Below, in pieces: positions 9,897-19,326 of a stretch of 33,178 nt of DNA. The translations under genes and the position numbers were made by a program. The notes under the pieces are model-generated. The model made no database searches. It had not been told where the DNA came from and saw only the letters and a list, made by a program, of their open reading frames with translations. The stretch's first letter is position 1; every line of letters begins with the position of its first letter. Source of the stretch: Chloroflexota bacterium (GTDB taxonomy: Bacteria; Chloroflexota; Limnocylindria; Limnocylindrales; CSP1-4); the NCBI GenBank assembly GCA_003158295.1, contig PMIP01000098.1:1-33178 (forward strand). Direction: 5' to 3'.

Positions 9897-11339
9897 GTGG
9901 CTCAGCCGGATCAAGCGCCGGGCTCTGCCTGTGGTCTGCTCTCGAGGCGCGAGATCCTGAGACGGGGCGTGCTGGGCGCCGCCGGGTTGGCCGTTGGTCC
10001 GGCAGCGCTGGCCGCGCTGCCGGCGGTTCTCGCGGCCTGCGGTGAGAACACATCGACGCTCACCCCTCCGCCACTCGTGATCCCGAGTCTCGTCCCTGGT
10101 CTCACCGGTCAGCTGCGCGTCGGCGATCAGATCGACGTCCTCGGCACTCACTCGCTGGACATCGCGGCCGGCCTGCATGACGTAGATACTGCCTTCGCCG
10201 CCAAGACGGGGCTGGCTGTCACCGCGAACGACAAACCCGCGTACGACCCCCGGCAGTACCTGTCTTCCGAGCCGGACGACGTCAGCACGTCCACCTACTT
10301 CCACGGCTACCGGCTGAGGCTCTATGGCCCAGCGGGATTGCTCGCCCCGCTCGACGACGTCTGGGAAGGAGTGAAGGACAACTTCAGCGCGTGCGTGGCG
10401 GAGGCGGTCACCGGCCCCGACGGCCACGTCTACGGCATCCCGTTCGACTCCTCTCCGTGGGTCTTCTTCTATCGAAAGAGCCTCTGGGCATCGAAGGGCT
10501 ACGAGGTGCCGACCACCTGGACCGAGCTGCTCGCCCTGTGCGGACGGATGCAATCCGACAACGACATTCTGTCGACACCGATCGCCATGGGCGCCCGGGA
10601 CGGCTGGCCGCCCATGGGCACCTTCGACATGTTGAACCTGCGACTGAATGGCTACGACTTTCACATCGGCCTGCTGACCGGCAAGGAGAAGTGGACCGAC
10701 CAGCGGGTGATCGCCGTCTTCGAGGCCTGGCGCAAGCTGATCCCGTACTACAACCAACGCGGCGCTATTGGCGCGATACCCAACCAGACCTGGCTGGACG
10801 CCGCCGGCACCATGGAAGGTGGCACGGCCGGCATGTTCTACTCCAGCCTCTCTTTGACCGGGGAATTCGGCGGCCTCGACACGGCCATCGTCGACGACAT
10901 CGACTTCTTCGAGTTCCCCTACTTCGGCAACCAGTGGGACGCGGAGAGGGTGGTTGAAGCTCCCATCGACCTCTGGGTCATGCCCTCGAAGTCGCCGACT
11001 CTGCAGGCGAACCGAGCCAATGCGAAGGCCTATCTGGACTTCTGGGCGAGGGGCTCGACCCAGCTCCTCATGCACGGGCAGAGGCCGGGCTTCATCCCGA
11101 CGGCTCGCGACATCGACACCGCCCAACTGGATCGGCTGAGCAAGAAGGCCCTGGAGCTGGTGGGTGGTGCCCACCACCTCACCCAGGCATTCGATGGCGA
11201 CACACGGCCCGACTTCCCCGGCGCCGGCGGCATGCAGGGGTTCCTGCAGACCTTCCTCCACGACCCGACACGGGACCTGGCCGCCTTCACGCAACAAGTC
11301 CAGGACTTCTGGGATGCGTTGCCGCCCTTCGATGGTTGA
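9897..11339 (+). CDS. extracellular solute-binding protein, Tat-targeted lipoprotein
   Basis: N-terminal SRREILRRGVLGAAGLAVGPAALAALPAVLAAC (twin-arginine plus lipobox), followed by a sugar ABC SBP-like domain. GTG at 9897 with GAAGGGGG upstream; TTG at 9879 is the alternative start. Confidence 0.88.
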   Translation: MAQPDQAPGSACGLLSRREILRRGVLGAAGLAVGPAALAALPAVLAACGENTSTLTPPPLVIPSLVPGLTGQLRVGDQIDVLGTHSLDIAAGLHDVDTAFAAKTGLAVTANDKPAYDPRQYLSSEPDDVSTSTYFHGYRLRLYGPAGLLAPLDDVWEGVKDNFSACVAEAVTGPDGHVYGIPFDSSPWVFFYRKSLWASKGYEVPTTWTELLALCGRMQSDNDILSTPIAMGARDGWPPMGTFDMLNLRLNGYDFHIGLLTGKEKWTDQRVIAVFEAWRKLIPYYNQRGAIGAIPNQTWLDAAGTMEGGTAGMFYSSLSLTGEFGGLDTAIVDDIDFFEFPYFGNQWDAERVVEAPIDLWVMPSKSPTLQANRANAKAYLDFWARGSTQLLMHGQRPGFIPTARDIDTAQLDRLSKKALELVGGAHHLTQAFDGDTRPDFPGAGGMQGFLQTFLHDPTRDLAAFTQQVQDFWDALPPFDG

Positions 11340-11359
11340 GGAGCTGACCCGCCTTCCCG

Positions 11360-11411
11360 CTACGGCACGAAGAAGCCCGTGACCTCGAAGATGGCGTGGG
11401 CGGTGGGACCC
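11360..11411 (-). pseudogene. remnant of the C-terminus of an ARILDTR/VTGYF-type surface protein
   Basis: Minus strand encodes GPTAHAIFEVTGFFVP-stop, compared with GPTAQVIFDVTGYFAP-stop at 32771-32822. Hand alignment gives 43 of 52 nt identical. Confidence 0.65.
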
Positions 11412-11796
11412 GAGCCCTCTCTCCGCTCCCCCACGCCCCGCCCAGGTTGGCGAAACCGACCCCTGACAGCCCCCGATCTTCGGCCAAATCTGGGTCGTCC
11501 GCTCGTGTCGGCTTGCCAGAGTCTGCCACTATGTCACGGGCAGGATAGGGGGTCCGTCCGATACCTGATCTGGACCCCACCTTCACCCGCGGACCTGGGT
11601 AACTGCCACGAACACTGATCGAGCCTCCGCTCTCTCGGGTGCCGGCGAACCGGATCGGCCCGCGCCTAACACCCATCGTTTCGGACGCCTCCGCAGCCTC
11701 GGCCGCATCGGACGCATCGGACGCCTCGGCCGCATCGAGTCGCCTCTCGCCGCGTCGATCCTGTCCTGCCTGCTGCCCGGGCTCGGTCAGCTGGCC

Positions 11797-13131
11797 ATGG
11801 GTCGCGGCCGCTGGGCGCTGCTCTTCCTGGTGCCATCAGCGCTCGGCCTGGGCTGGATCGCCGTCCAGCTCAGCCAGGGTCTGGCCTGGTTCGGGCTCAG
11901 CCTCCTCGACGAGACCTTCGTCGCGCCGCTGATCGCGATCGTGGCCCTCCTGGCCGTCTTGCGGGTCCTCGCGGTCGGCCAAGCGTTCCTTACGGCACCC
12001 GGCCGGCGCCGCTGGCCCAGGCTCGAGCGGGCCATAGTGGCGACGCTGGTGATCGCCATCACGGCCACCCATGTCGTCGCGATCGCGGGAGCCTGGTCTG
12101 TCTATCGGACCGGTGTCGCGATCAACAGCAACAACATGCTGAGCGACAGCTCCCTGGCGGGCGGATCTCCTTCCGCCACCTCAGCCGCACCCAGCCAGTC
12201 CGCGACTCCTACGGCGACGCCTGAGGCATTTTCGTCTCTGCCGCCGTGGGCCTTCGCCTGGTCCACTGCCACGCCGGCGCCCACGTACCCGTCCAACCCT
12301 GACCGGATCACCTTCCTGCTGATCGGCGTTGACCTCATGACGGGCCGCTCTCACACCCTGACCGACTCCATGATCCTGGCCACCCTGGACGTTCGCACCA
12401 ACCAGGCAACCCTCATCAGCGTGCCCCGCGACACCGGGAGTTTCGATCTCTACTACGGCGGCGCGGTCACGGGAGGCTTCAAGCTGAATGAGCTGATGGA
12501 GGCGGCCTCTTCGCCGAGCTTCGGCTCGCCCGACTCGGGCGTCGAAACCCTCACCAAGGAGATTGGGTTCCTGGTGGGGCTGCCAATCGACTACTACGCC
12601 GCGGTGGACCTCGAAGGGTTCGTCAAGATGGTCCAGGCGATGGGCGGCGTCGATGTCAACGTCACGACCGCGGTCAACGACGCCTTCACGGGCACCTTCG
12701 TGCCGACCGGGCTGATCCACATGGACGGCCACCTCGCCCTCAAGTACGCCCGGTCTCGCATGAGCAGCAGCGACTACGCCCGCGCGAGCCGCCAGCAGGA
12801 CGTCCTCGTCGCCCTTGCTCGCAAGGTCGTCACGCCCGAGGTCGTCCCCCAGCTGCCGGACTTGCTCACGCTCGCCGGGACGACCATCGCCACCGACTTT
12901 CCAATGAAGAACGCCCGCAACTTCGTGACTGCCTTCAGGCGAGTCGACGCGCCGACCGAGTGCGTCCTGGGGCCGCCGTACAGCGTTCACCCCGACACAT
13001 CGACCACCGGGGGCACGTGGATCAGCCGTCTGGACATCGACCGCGTGGCCGGCCTCTCGGTCTACCTCTTCGGTCGTGAGAGCCTCTACTTCGACAGGCC
13101 GGGGGTGGTCCCCGCCCCCTGCCAGTCCTAG
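11797..13131 (+). CDS. LytR-CpsA-Psr (LCP) family protein
   Basis: ITFLLIGVDLMTGRSHTLTDSMILATLDVRTNQATLISVPRDTG...INYY-like IDYYAAVDLEGFVKMVQAMGGVDVNV...DGHLALKYARSRMSSSDYARASRQQDVL. N-terminus probably begins upstream of this ATG (see findings). Confidence 0.92.
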   Translation: MGRGRWALLFLVPSALGLGWIAVQLSQGLAWFGLSLLDETFVAPLIAIVALLAVLRVLAVGQAFLTAPGRRRWPRLERAIVATLVIAITATHVVAIAGAWSVYRTGVAINSNNMLSDSSLAGGSPSATSAAPSQSATPTATPEAFSSLPPWAFAWSTATPAPTYPSNPDRITFLLIGVDLMTGRSHTLTDSMILATLDVRTNQATLISVPRDTGSFDLYYGGAVTGGFKLNELMEAASSPSFGSPDSGVETLTKEIGFLVGLPIDYYAAVDLEGFVKMVQAMGGVDVNVTTAVNDAFTGTFVPTGLIHMDGHLALKYARSRMSSSDYARASRQQDVLVALARKVVTPEVVPQLPDLLTLAGTTIATDFPMKNARNFVTAFRRVDAPTECVLGPPYSVHPDTSTTGGTWISRLDIDRVAGLSVYLFGRESLYFDRPGVVPAPCQS

Positions 13132-13312
13132 CCTCCGCAACCGCAATACGGCTGCAGCGTCGACTCGCCGCCCGTTACTTCCGTGAGATGGCGCCCACTC
13201 TACGGTCGCCGTGCCCGCTGCGGCGACGACTTGTGGGTAGCACGGCCTACTAGGACGCCTCCGCGGCGCAACGAACCCAACCCAAGGACCGGATCGCTGG
13301 AGGGACAACCAG

Positions 13313-13879
13313 ATGCAGGTCGCAGTTCGCCCCGCCACCACTTCGCCCGCCGTAGACACCAGGGTCCTGGCGGCGGGCTTCTTCGGACTCCAGTTCTTCG
13401 TCGGCTACGAATGGGTCATGTCGGGCCTGTCCAAGGCGCTCAGCGGCAACTTCGCGAGCAGCCTGGCCGGGACGCTGGCCGACATGACGAAGGATCAATC
13501 CGGCCTGTACAAGTCGTTCATAGACAGCGTCGCCATCCCGAACGGGACGCTGTTCGGATACCTCGTGATGGCCGGCGAACTGTCGGTGGGTGCGGTCCTG
13601 CTGACGACGTCGCTCGTCGCCCTCGTCAGGTGGCCGGTCCTCGGACTGAAGAGCCGCTACGCCGTGCTGGGCTTCGTCGCTGCCGCCGCGCTGATCGGCA
13701 CCTTCATGAGTCTGAACTTCCACATGGCCATGGGAGCGACGGCGCCCTGGGCGATCTCGCCCGACCCCAACGACCAGGGTGTCGATCTCGACAGCCTCAT
13801 GATGATCATGCAGCTCGTCCTGGTTTCGGTCAGCGTGGGCGCCATCTGGTGGCTTCGCCGAGACGCACGCACATCCTGA
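13313..13879 (+). CDS. DoxX/DoxD-like membrane protein
   Basis: 188 aa, about 4 TM helices; FFGLQFFVGYEWVMSGLSKALSGNF... and a conserved NFHMAMG-like segment. Confidence 0.65.
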   Translation: MQVAVRPATTSPAVDTRVLAAGFFGLQFFVGYEWVMSGLSKALSGNFASSLAGTLADMTKDQSGLYKSFIDSVAIPNGTLFGYLVMAGELSVGAVLLTTSLVALVRWPVLGLKSRYAVLGFVAAAALIGTFMSLNFHMAMGATAPWAISPDPNDQGVDLDSLMMIMQLVLVSVSVGAIWWLRRDARTS

Positions 13880-14014
13880 GGACATCACAGTTGCTCGGGT
13901 GACCGCCCGCGGAAGTTCGGCCTCCGGAGAATGCTAGGATCTGGCGGCGTCGTCACGCGCCGGCGGGATGCGTCCTGCTGAACGCTCGAACCGTGTTGGA
14001 ACGGAGGGTTCACG

Positions 14015-14455
14015 TTGGTCGCTCCGCAGGTCGGTCCGCAGATCGCTCCGCCGGTCGCCGCGCGCGTCCGGCCCACCGGGATCACGCTCCTGGCCATCTT
14101 CGAGGTCGTCATCGCTGTGGCCGGGCTCCTGGTGGCCCTGGAAGCGGCTTACTGGGCCAACGACGACTTCTCCAATGCCAATCCGGGCTGGGGCGTCGTG
14201 GAAGTGGCCCTGGGGACGGCCTACCTTCTCACGGCGACAACCGGCTTCCTGGTTGCCTCTCGGCTGTGGTCCCTGCGACCTTCGGCGTGGTCGGCTGCCA
14301 TCGTCCTGTGTGGGGCATTGATGAGCCTCAATCTCCTGTCGGCGGCCATATGGGGCCTCACCGCTGCAGACCTCATCGGCGTCGTCCTGGAGTTGAGCCT
14401 GATCTGGTACTTGAATCGGGAACACGTCCGAGAGCTCTTCCTGGGTGTCCGCTGA
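14015..14455 (+). CDS. multi-TM membrane protein, paralog of the TM part of 6683-7390
   Basis: TTG start at 14015 with GGAGGG upstream. PTGITLLAIFEVVIAVAGLLVALEAAYWAND...LIWYLNREHVRELFLG aligns along its length with the 6683-7390 TM domain. Confidence 0.8.
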   Translation: MVAPQVGPQIAPPVAARVRPTGITLLAIFEVVIAVAGLLVALEAAYWANDDFSNANPGWGVVEVALGTAYLLTATTGFLVASRLWSLRPSAWSAAIVLCGALMSLNLLSAAIWGLTAADLIGVVLELSLIWYLNREHVRELFLGVR

Positions 14456-15341
14456 TACGCCCATGCAGCCCGACAGGCCGATCTCCGAGCTATTCGCCCA
14501 GCAGCGTCCCCTGCGCTCGCTGGAGTTCTTCCCGCCCAAGGACGAGGCCGGCGTCGAGGCGTTGCGGGAGACCGCCGCGGCGCTGCGTCGGATAGCGCCG
14601 GACTTCGTGTCGGTGACCTACGGTGCGGGGGGCAGCACGCGGGAACGCACCGCCCAGGTGTCTTCCTTGCTCAAGGACGACTTCGGCTTCACGGTCATGC
14701 CTCACCTGACCGCGGTCAACCACACCCGAGCGGAGCTTGCGGCCACCGCACAGGCGCACTACGCGAGGGGCATCCGCAACATCATGGCCCTGCGTGGCGA
14801 TCTCCCCAGCGGCTTGCTCGCGGCCACGGCGTTCAAGGACGACCTCCGCTTCGGCTGCGACGTCGTAGCACTGCTGAAGGAGCTCCATCCCGATCTATGC
14901 CTCGGCGTGGCCGGGTATCCCGAGAAACACCTCGAGGCGCCCACGTTCGAAGCCGATCTCGCCAACCTGAAGCGCAAGGTCGATGCCGGGGCATCCTTCA
15001 TCACCACGCAGCTCTTCTTCGACAACGTGGCCTACTACCGCTTCGTGGATCGATGCCGGGCGGCCGGCATCGGCGTGCCCATCGTCCCGGGCATCATGCC
15101 CATGCTCTCGCTCAGGCAGGTCACACGGATCACGAACCTGTGTGGCGCCTCGCTGCCGGACCGGCTGATCAGGCGAGTCGAGGCGGCCGGCGACCAGCCC
15201 GAGATCGTCGAAGCCCTGGGCATCGATTGGGCGCTCGCCCAGATCCGCGACCTGCTCGCTTCCGGAGCGCCCGGCTATCACCTCTACATCCTGAACCGGG
15301 CCCGGAGCGCCCTCACCCTGGCGGCCGGTCTGGCGGCCTGA
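14445..15341 (+). CDS. metF: methylenetetrahydrofolate reductase
   Basis: SLEFFPPKDEAG...FVSVTYGAGGSTRERT...MPHLTAVNHTRAEL...RNIMALRGDLP...VAGYPEKHLEAPTFEADLANLKRKVDAGASFITTQLFFD. ATG at 14463 is the alternative start. Confidence 0.96.
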   Translation: MSADTPMQPDRPISELFAQQRPLRSLEFFPPKDEAGVEALRETAAALRRIAPDFVSVTYGAGGSTRERTAQVSSLLKDDFGFTVMPHLTAVNHTRAELAATAQAHYARGIRNIMALRGDLPSGLLAATAFKDDLRFGCDVVALLKELHPDLCLGVAGYPEKHLEAPTFEADLANLKRKVDAGASFITTQLFFDNVAYYRFVDRCRAAGIGVPIVPGIMPMLSLRQVTRITNLCGASLPDRLIRRVEAAGDQPEIVEALGIDWALAQIRDLLASGAPGYHLYILNRARSALTLAAGLAA

Positions 15342-15344
15342 GCC

Positions 15345-17663
15345 CTACAAGGCCGGGCCGTCGAGCGGGATAGCGTGGGGGTCATCGACGCGCGGGCCCG
15401 AGGCAGGCGCGTCGACCCCGAGTTTGGTCGGCCACCAGTTCCAGCGGCCGAGCAGCACGACCACCGACGGCACGAGCAGCGAGCGAACGAAGAACGTGTC
15501 CATCAGCACGCCGGCCGCGATGCCGTACCCGATCTGCTGGATCTGGGAGGCGCCGGCCGTGCCGCCGACCGAGATGGCGAGAACCCCGAAGCTTCCGCCG
15601 AGGATCACGCCCGCGGTCGTGACCGTGCTGCCCGTCTTGCCGATGGCTTTGGCCACCGCGTCGCGCAAGGGCAGGTGATGAGCCTCCTCTCGGATGCGAC
15701 TCATGACCAGGATGTTGTAGTCGGAGCCCAGCGCCATCAGGAAGACGAACATCAAGAAGGGCAGGACGAAGTTGAGACCGGCCTGGCCCCCGAGCCGCAC
15801 GAAGATGATCCCGGTCAGGCCGAGCGCACCCAGATAGGAGATGACCACGCTCGCCACGAGATACAGGGGCGCAACCATGCTCCGCATGACCGCGGCGAGC
15901 AAGATCGCGATCAGGATCGCCACGATCGGGATGATCCGCTCCAGGTCCGACGCCGAGATCTGGCGGATGTCGTACGAGAACTCGACGTTTCCGAGCAACC
16001 CGATTGAGGTTGCGCCGGCAGCGGCACCCACCCGGTTTACCTCGGCACGCAGGCCGGGGACGGCGTCCAGCGCGGCCGGGCTGGACAGATCTCCGCTTCC
16101 GACCTCGGCCGAGTACTCGACCGTGAGGCCGTCCGGGCTGATGAGCTGTCCTTCGGCCCGGTAGGCGTTGTACAGCTCGACGGGCACCGCCGAAGTGGCC
16201 GGCACGGGCGGCAGCTGACGCGGGGCGCCGAGAGTCGCGTGGAGCTGAGTCAGCTGGTCGGGCGTGAGAGGGATGCCGTTCGGGTTGAGGGGCCCGACGA
16301 CGCTCTTGAACTCGGGCAGCGCCGAGAGTCCGGTCTGGGCCGTCGCCAGTGGCGTCGCGTCCTGCCACACCGGGCGACCGAACTGGAGCAGTACCAGCGT
16401 CCGGACGATCTTGGAGGATGGGAAGTGGGCGTCTATGGCGGCGGCCCCGGCCGCGGAATCGGAGCCGGCGGTGGTGCTACTCGAGTCGCCGAAGCCGGCG
16501 ACGCCGGTTGTAAGCAGCGTCACTGCCATTCCGCCGAACAGGATTGCCCCGAAGAGCAGGGTTGCGGCCGGACGCCGGGTGACGATGACACCGACGCGGT
16601 CCCAGAACCCGGCTCGTTCCACTTCCTTGTGGCGGATGTCACTCGGCCAGAAGACCGCCCGACCGAAGATGGCCAGCAGGGCCGGCAGAAGCGTCAGGCC
16701 CGCGGCCAGCATGATGGCGATGCCGATGGCAAGCGCGGGACCCATGCTCTGGTACAGCCCGAACTCGGCCAGGGCCACGCTGGACAGGGCGGCGATCACG
16801 GTAAACGCGGAGAAGGTGATCGACTCGCCGACCCGCGTCACGGCGCGCTTGACGGCGTCCGCTCCGGAGAGGCCGCCGCGCAGTTCTTCGCGGACACGGA
16901 ACACCAGGAAGACCCCGTAGTCCGTCCCGGCGCCCAGGATCAGGACGATGAGCATGAACTGGGTGATCGAGGAAACCTGGATTCCCGCGCTGGCCGCCTG
17001 GGCGATGACCGGTCCGGAGACGGTGAGGACGATCACGGCCGGAATGAGAGTCAGGAAAGGTGCGAGCAGAGCCCGGTACGCGAGCACGAGCAAGGCGAGT
17101 ATGAAGAGCAGCGAGAAGATCTGGGTTCGATCCTGTGAGGATCCGGACGCCTTGGCGTTGTCTACGAGGTCGGGGATCTCACCGGCGAGATGAACCTGGA
17201 GCCCTACCGGCGCAGCCGTGGCAGCGGCTCTTCGGATGGTGTCAACCAGTGTTTGGGCTCCGCTGACGTCGGTGAACGAAACGACCGCCGCCTCCACGAG
17301 AACCTGCCTGGCCGCACCGTCGCCGGATATGCCGAGGTCCGCCACGACCTTGACCGTATCGATCCCCTTGATCGTCGTTTCGAGGCCGTCTATGGCGGCG
17401 TTGTCCGCGGCGGTCAGGCCGCCGTCTCGGACCGCCACCAGGTTGGCTGTGGCGAGGTTGACGTCGACGAAGGGCGACGCCATGTTCGAAGCCTTGATGC
17501 TCGCCACATTGGCCGGAAGGAACCCGCTCGTCGTGTTCTTGGCGACGCTGCCCAGCGTTGGCAGGGACCGAACCGTTACGACGGTGATGACGATCCAAGC
17601 GAGGACGATCAAGTATCGGAAGCGAACGCTCGCGGCGCCGATCAGGGCGAAGATGCGGTTCAT
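15345..17663 (-). CDS. MMPL/RND-family transporter
   Basis: Two repeats of RND TM domains (LILGAGTDYGVFLVFRVREEL and MALGSDYNILVMSRIREEA). ATG at 17663 (MNRIFALIGAASVRFRYLIVLAW) preferred over the track start at 17786. Confidence 0.94.
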   Translation of the reverse strand: MNRIFALIGAASVRFRYLIVLAWIVITVVTVRSLPTLGSVAKNTTSGFLPANVASIKASNMASPFVDVNLATANLVAVRDGGLTAADNAAIDGLETTIKGIDTVKVVADLGISGDGAARQVLVEAAVVSFTDVSGAQTLVDTIRRAAATAAPVGLQVHLAGEIPDLVDNAKASGSSQDRTQIFSLLFILALLVLAYRALLAPFLTLIPAVIVLTVSGPVIAQAASAGIQVSSITQFMLIVLILGAGTDYGVFLVFRVREELRGGLSGADAVKRAVTRVGESITFSAFTVIAALSSVALAEFGLYQSMGPALAIGIAIMLAAGLTLLPALLAIFGRAVFWPSDIRHKEVERAGFWDRVGVIVTRRPAATLLFGAILFGGMAVTLLTTGVAGFGDSSSTTAGSDSAAGAAAIDAHFPSSKIVRTLVLLQFGRPVWQDATPLATAQTGLSALPEFKSVVGPLNPNGIPLTPDQLTQLHATLGAPRQLPPVPATSAVPVELYNAYRAEGQLISPDGLTVEYSAEVGSGDLSSPAALDAVPGLRAEVNRVGAAAGATSIGLLGNVEFSYDIRQISASDLERIIPIVAILIAILLAAVMRSMVAPLYLVASVVISYLGALGLTGIIFVRLGGQAGLNFVLPFLMFVFLMALGSDYNILVMSRIREEAHHLPLRDAVAKAIGKTGSTVTTAGVILGGSFGVLAISVGGTAGASQIQQIGYGIAAGVLMDTFFVRSLLVPSVVVLLGRWNWWPTKLGVDAPASGPRVDDPHAIPLDGPAL

Positions 17664-17991
17664 GGGTCTCTCGTACGTCCAAGGATGATCAGGGTTGAGA
17701 GCGTGAGGATCACACTCGGGGCAGAAGTGCCCGTGATTTCGCGAAGCCGATTGCGCTCTGCGAGCCGCGGGCCGCGTCCGAGCCACCGGCCGATCAACTG
17801 GCCCAGGTCGACAGAGCGGCGCGTTCCGAGCTGCGGCACGCTCCGAGACGAGCCTGCCGATTCGGGGAGTGCCAACGACTCTTCAACTAGACTCACGCAG
17901 CTTCTTCATCGGGTCGGGCCGGCTGCCCAGGTCGAGACTCCCCAGGCCGGGTCGCCTCGTAGTGGAGAGCGACGCATCGGAGCAAGGGCAC

Positions 17992-18630
17992 ATGGCCAAG
18001 CACGCCCGGAACAGCCGGAGGCTGAGCCCTCGACCGGCAACGAAGCCGCAGACGACCGAACGCGATCGACGCTTCTGGCTGATCGTCGCCGGTCTCGCTA
18101 CGGTTCTGTCCGTCGTTGCCGTGGCCACGATCTTCGCCGTCACGGGCGCCTTCGCGACCGGCGGCTCGGGCTCGCTGCCGCCCGGCACCCAATCGTTCGC
18201 CGAGACCGACCATTCCCACGTCACGACAACCGTCACCTACGACCATGTCCCGCCGGCCGGCGGCGCCCACAACCCGACCCAGCTGAACTGCGGCGTCTAC
18301 GCCCAGCCGGTGCAGAATGAGAACGCGGTCCATTCACTCGAGCATGGGGCGGTGTGGATCACTTACCTGCCCACCCTCTCGGCCGACCAGGTCGGAGCCC
18401 TCCAGCGCCTGGTCACCTCCAGCTACGTTGGGACCGAGCGGTACCTGATCCTGAGCCCCTACGTCGGCCTGCCTTCGCCGATCGTGGCGAGTGCGTGGGG
18501 CTATCAGCTCCGCGTCGACCAGGCTTCGGACTCCCGCCTCTCCGACTTCATCCACCAATTCGCCGGGGGCGGGCAGGGCGGCGAGCAGGGCGGTCCCTGC
18601 ACCGGAGGCGTAGGCAGCCCCATCGAGTGA
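17992..18630 (+). CDS. DUF3105 family protein with one TM helix
   Basis: TYDHVPPAGGAHNPTQLNCGVYAQPVQNENAVHSLEHGAVWITYLP is characteristic of DUF3105. ATG at 17992 preferred. Confidence 0.88.
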   Translation: MAKHARNSRRLSPRPATKPQTTERDRRFWLIVAGLATVLSVVAVATIFAVTGAFATGGSGSLPPGTQSFAETDHSHVTTTVTYDHVPPAGGAHNPTQLNCGVYAQPVQNENAVHSLEHGAVWITYLPTLSADQVGALQRLVTSSYVGTERYLILSPYVGLPSPIVASAWGYQLRVDQASDSRLSDFIHQFAGGGQGGEQGGPCTGGVGSPIE

Positions 18631-18781
18631 GGCTGGCTGGTTCGCCTGCCACCCAGCCGCAGCCCCGCCGCTGAGAGAACCGATCCGGCAGGTCGCCTGG
18701 ACCGTATGACTGGTGGGCGCTGCCGCACAGGCAACCTGAGCCGGCCGGGCGGCGGAGAAGGGGTCCGTGGGTCGACTTCAG

Positions 18782-18880
18782 GTGACGCTGCACGTCGATC
18801 GGCCCTTCCTCTTTGCCCTGCGGGACACCAGGACCGGCGCGATCCTATTCCTGGGCCGGGTGGTCGACCCCTCCGCGTAG
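18782..18880 (+). pseudogene. serpin C-terminal fragment
   Basis: In-frame translation VTLHVDRPFLFALRDTRTGAILFLGRVVDPSA-stop matches the serpin signature region and C-terminal strand (DRPF.F.I.....G.ILF.GRV.DP). An upstream in-frame stop lies at about 18.74 kb and no other serpin sequence was seen. Confidence 0.75.
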
Positions 18881-18888
18881 GGGATCCG

Positions 18889-19326
18889 CTACTCCATCGG
18901 GTCGAGCACGAAGACCGGGATCTGGCGATCGGTCTTCTTCTGGTAGTTCGCGTAGTCGGGCCAGGTTTCTACCGCACGCTCCCACCACAGGGCCTTCTCG
19001 TCGCCCGTGACCTCGCGGGCCAGGTAGTCGCGCTTGATCGCGCCGTCCTGCAGCTCGACGTGCGGGTTCTTCTTGAGGTTGTAGTACCAGACCGGATGCT
19101 TCGGGGCGCCGCCGAGTGAGGCGACGACCGCGTAGACGCCCTCGTGTTCGACGCGCATGAGGGCGATCTTGCGGAGCTTGCCCGTCTTCGCCCCAACCGA
19201 AGTCAGCACGATCACGGGTCGGCCGCGGAGGTCGCCGGCCTTCTCGCCGTTGGTCGCCTCGTATAGCTCGACCTGCTGGCGGGACCAGGTGGACGTACCG
19301 GGCTCGTATTCTCCGATCAGTGGCAT
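18889..19326 (-). CDS. deazaflavin (F420)-dependent nitroreductase-family protein
   Basis: 145 aa: [61 protein letters not shown] is typical of the Ddn-like family. Confidence 0.93.
   Translation of the reverse strand: MPLIGEYEPGTSTWSRQQVELYEATNGEKAGDLRGRPVIVLTSVGAKTGKLRKIALMRVEHEGVYAVVASLGGAPKHPVWYYNLKKNPHVELQDGAIKRDYLAREVTGDEKALWWERAVETWPDYANYQKKTDRQIPVFVLDPME

Noticed and set aside
9891-11297. 468-aa minus-strand ORF antisense to the SBP gene
   Set aside because: No recognisable domain; the opposite strand has a convincing Tat lipoprotein SBP.
11549-11578. GGGGTCC...GGACCCC 7-bp inverted repeat with 16-nt loop
   Set aside because: Short arms, long loop and no U-tract; too weak to call a terminator or operator.
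12181-13359. 392-aa minus-strand ORF antisense to the LCP gene
   Set aside because: Shadow ORF with low-complexity composition; LCP motifs are on the plus strand.
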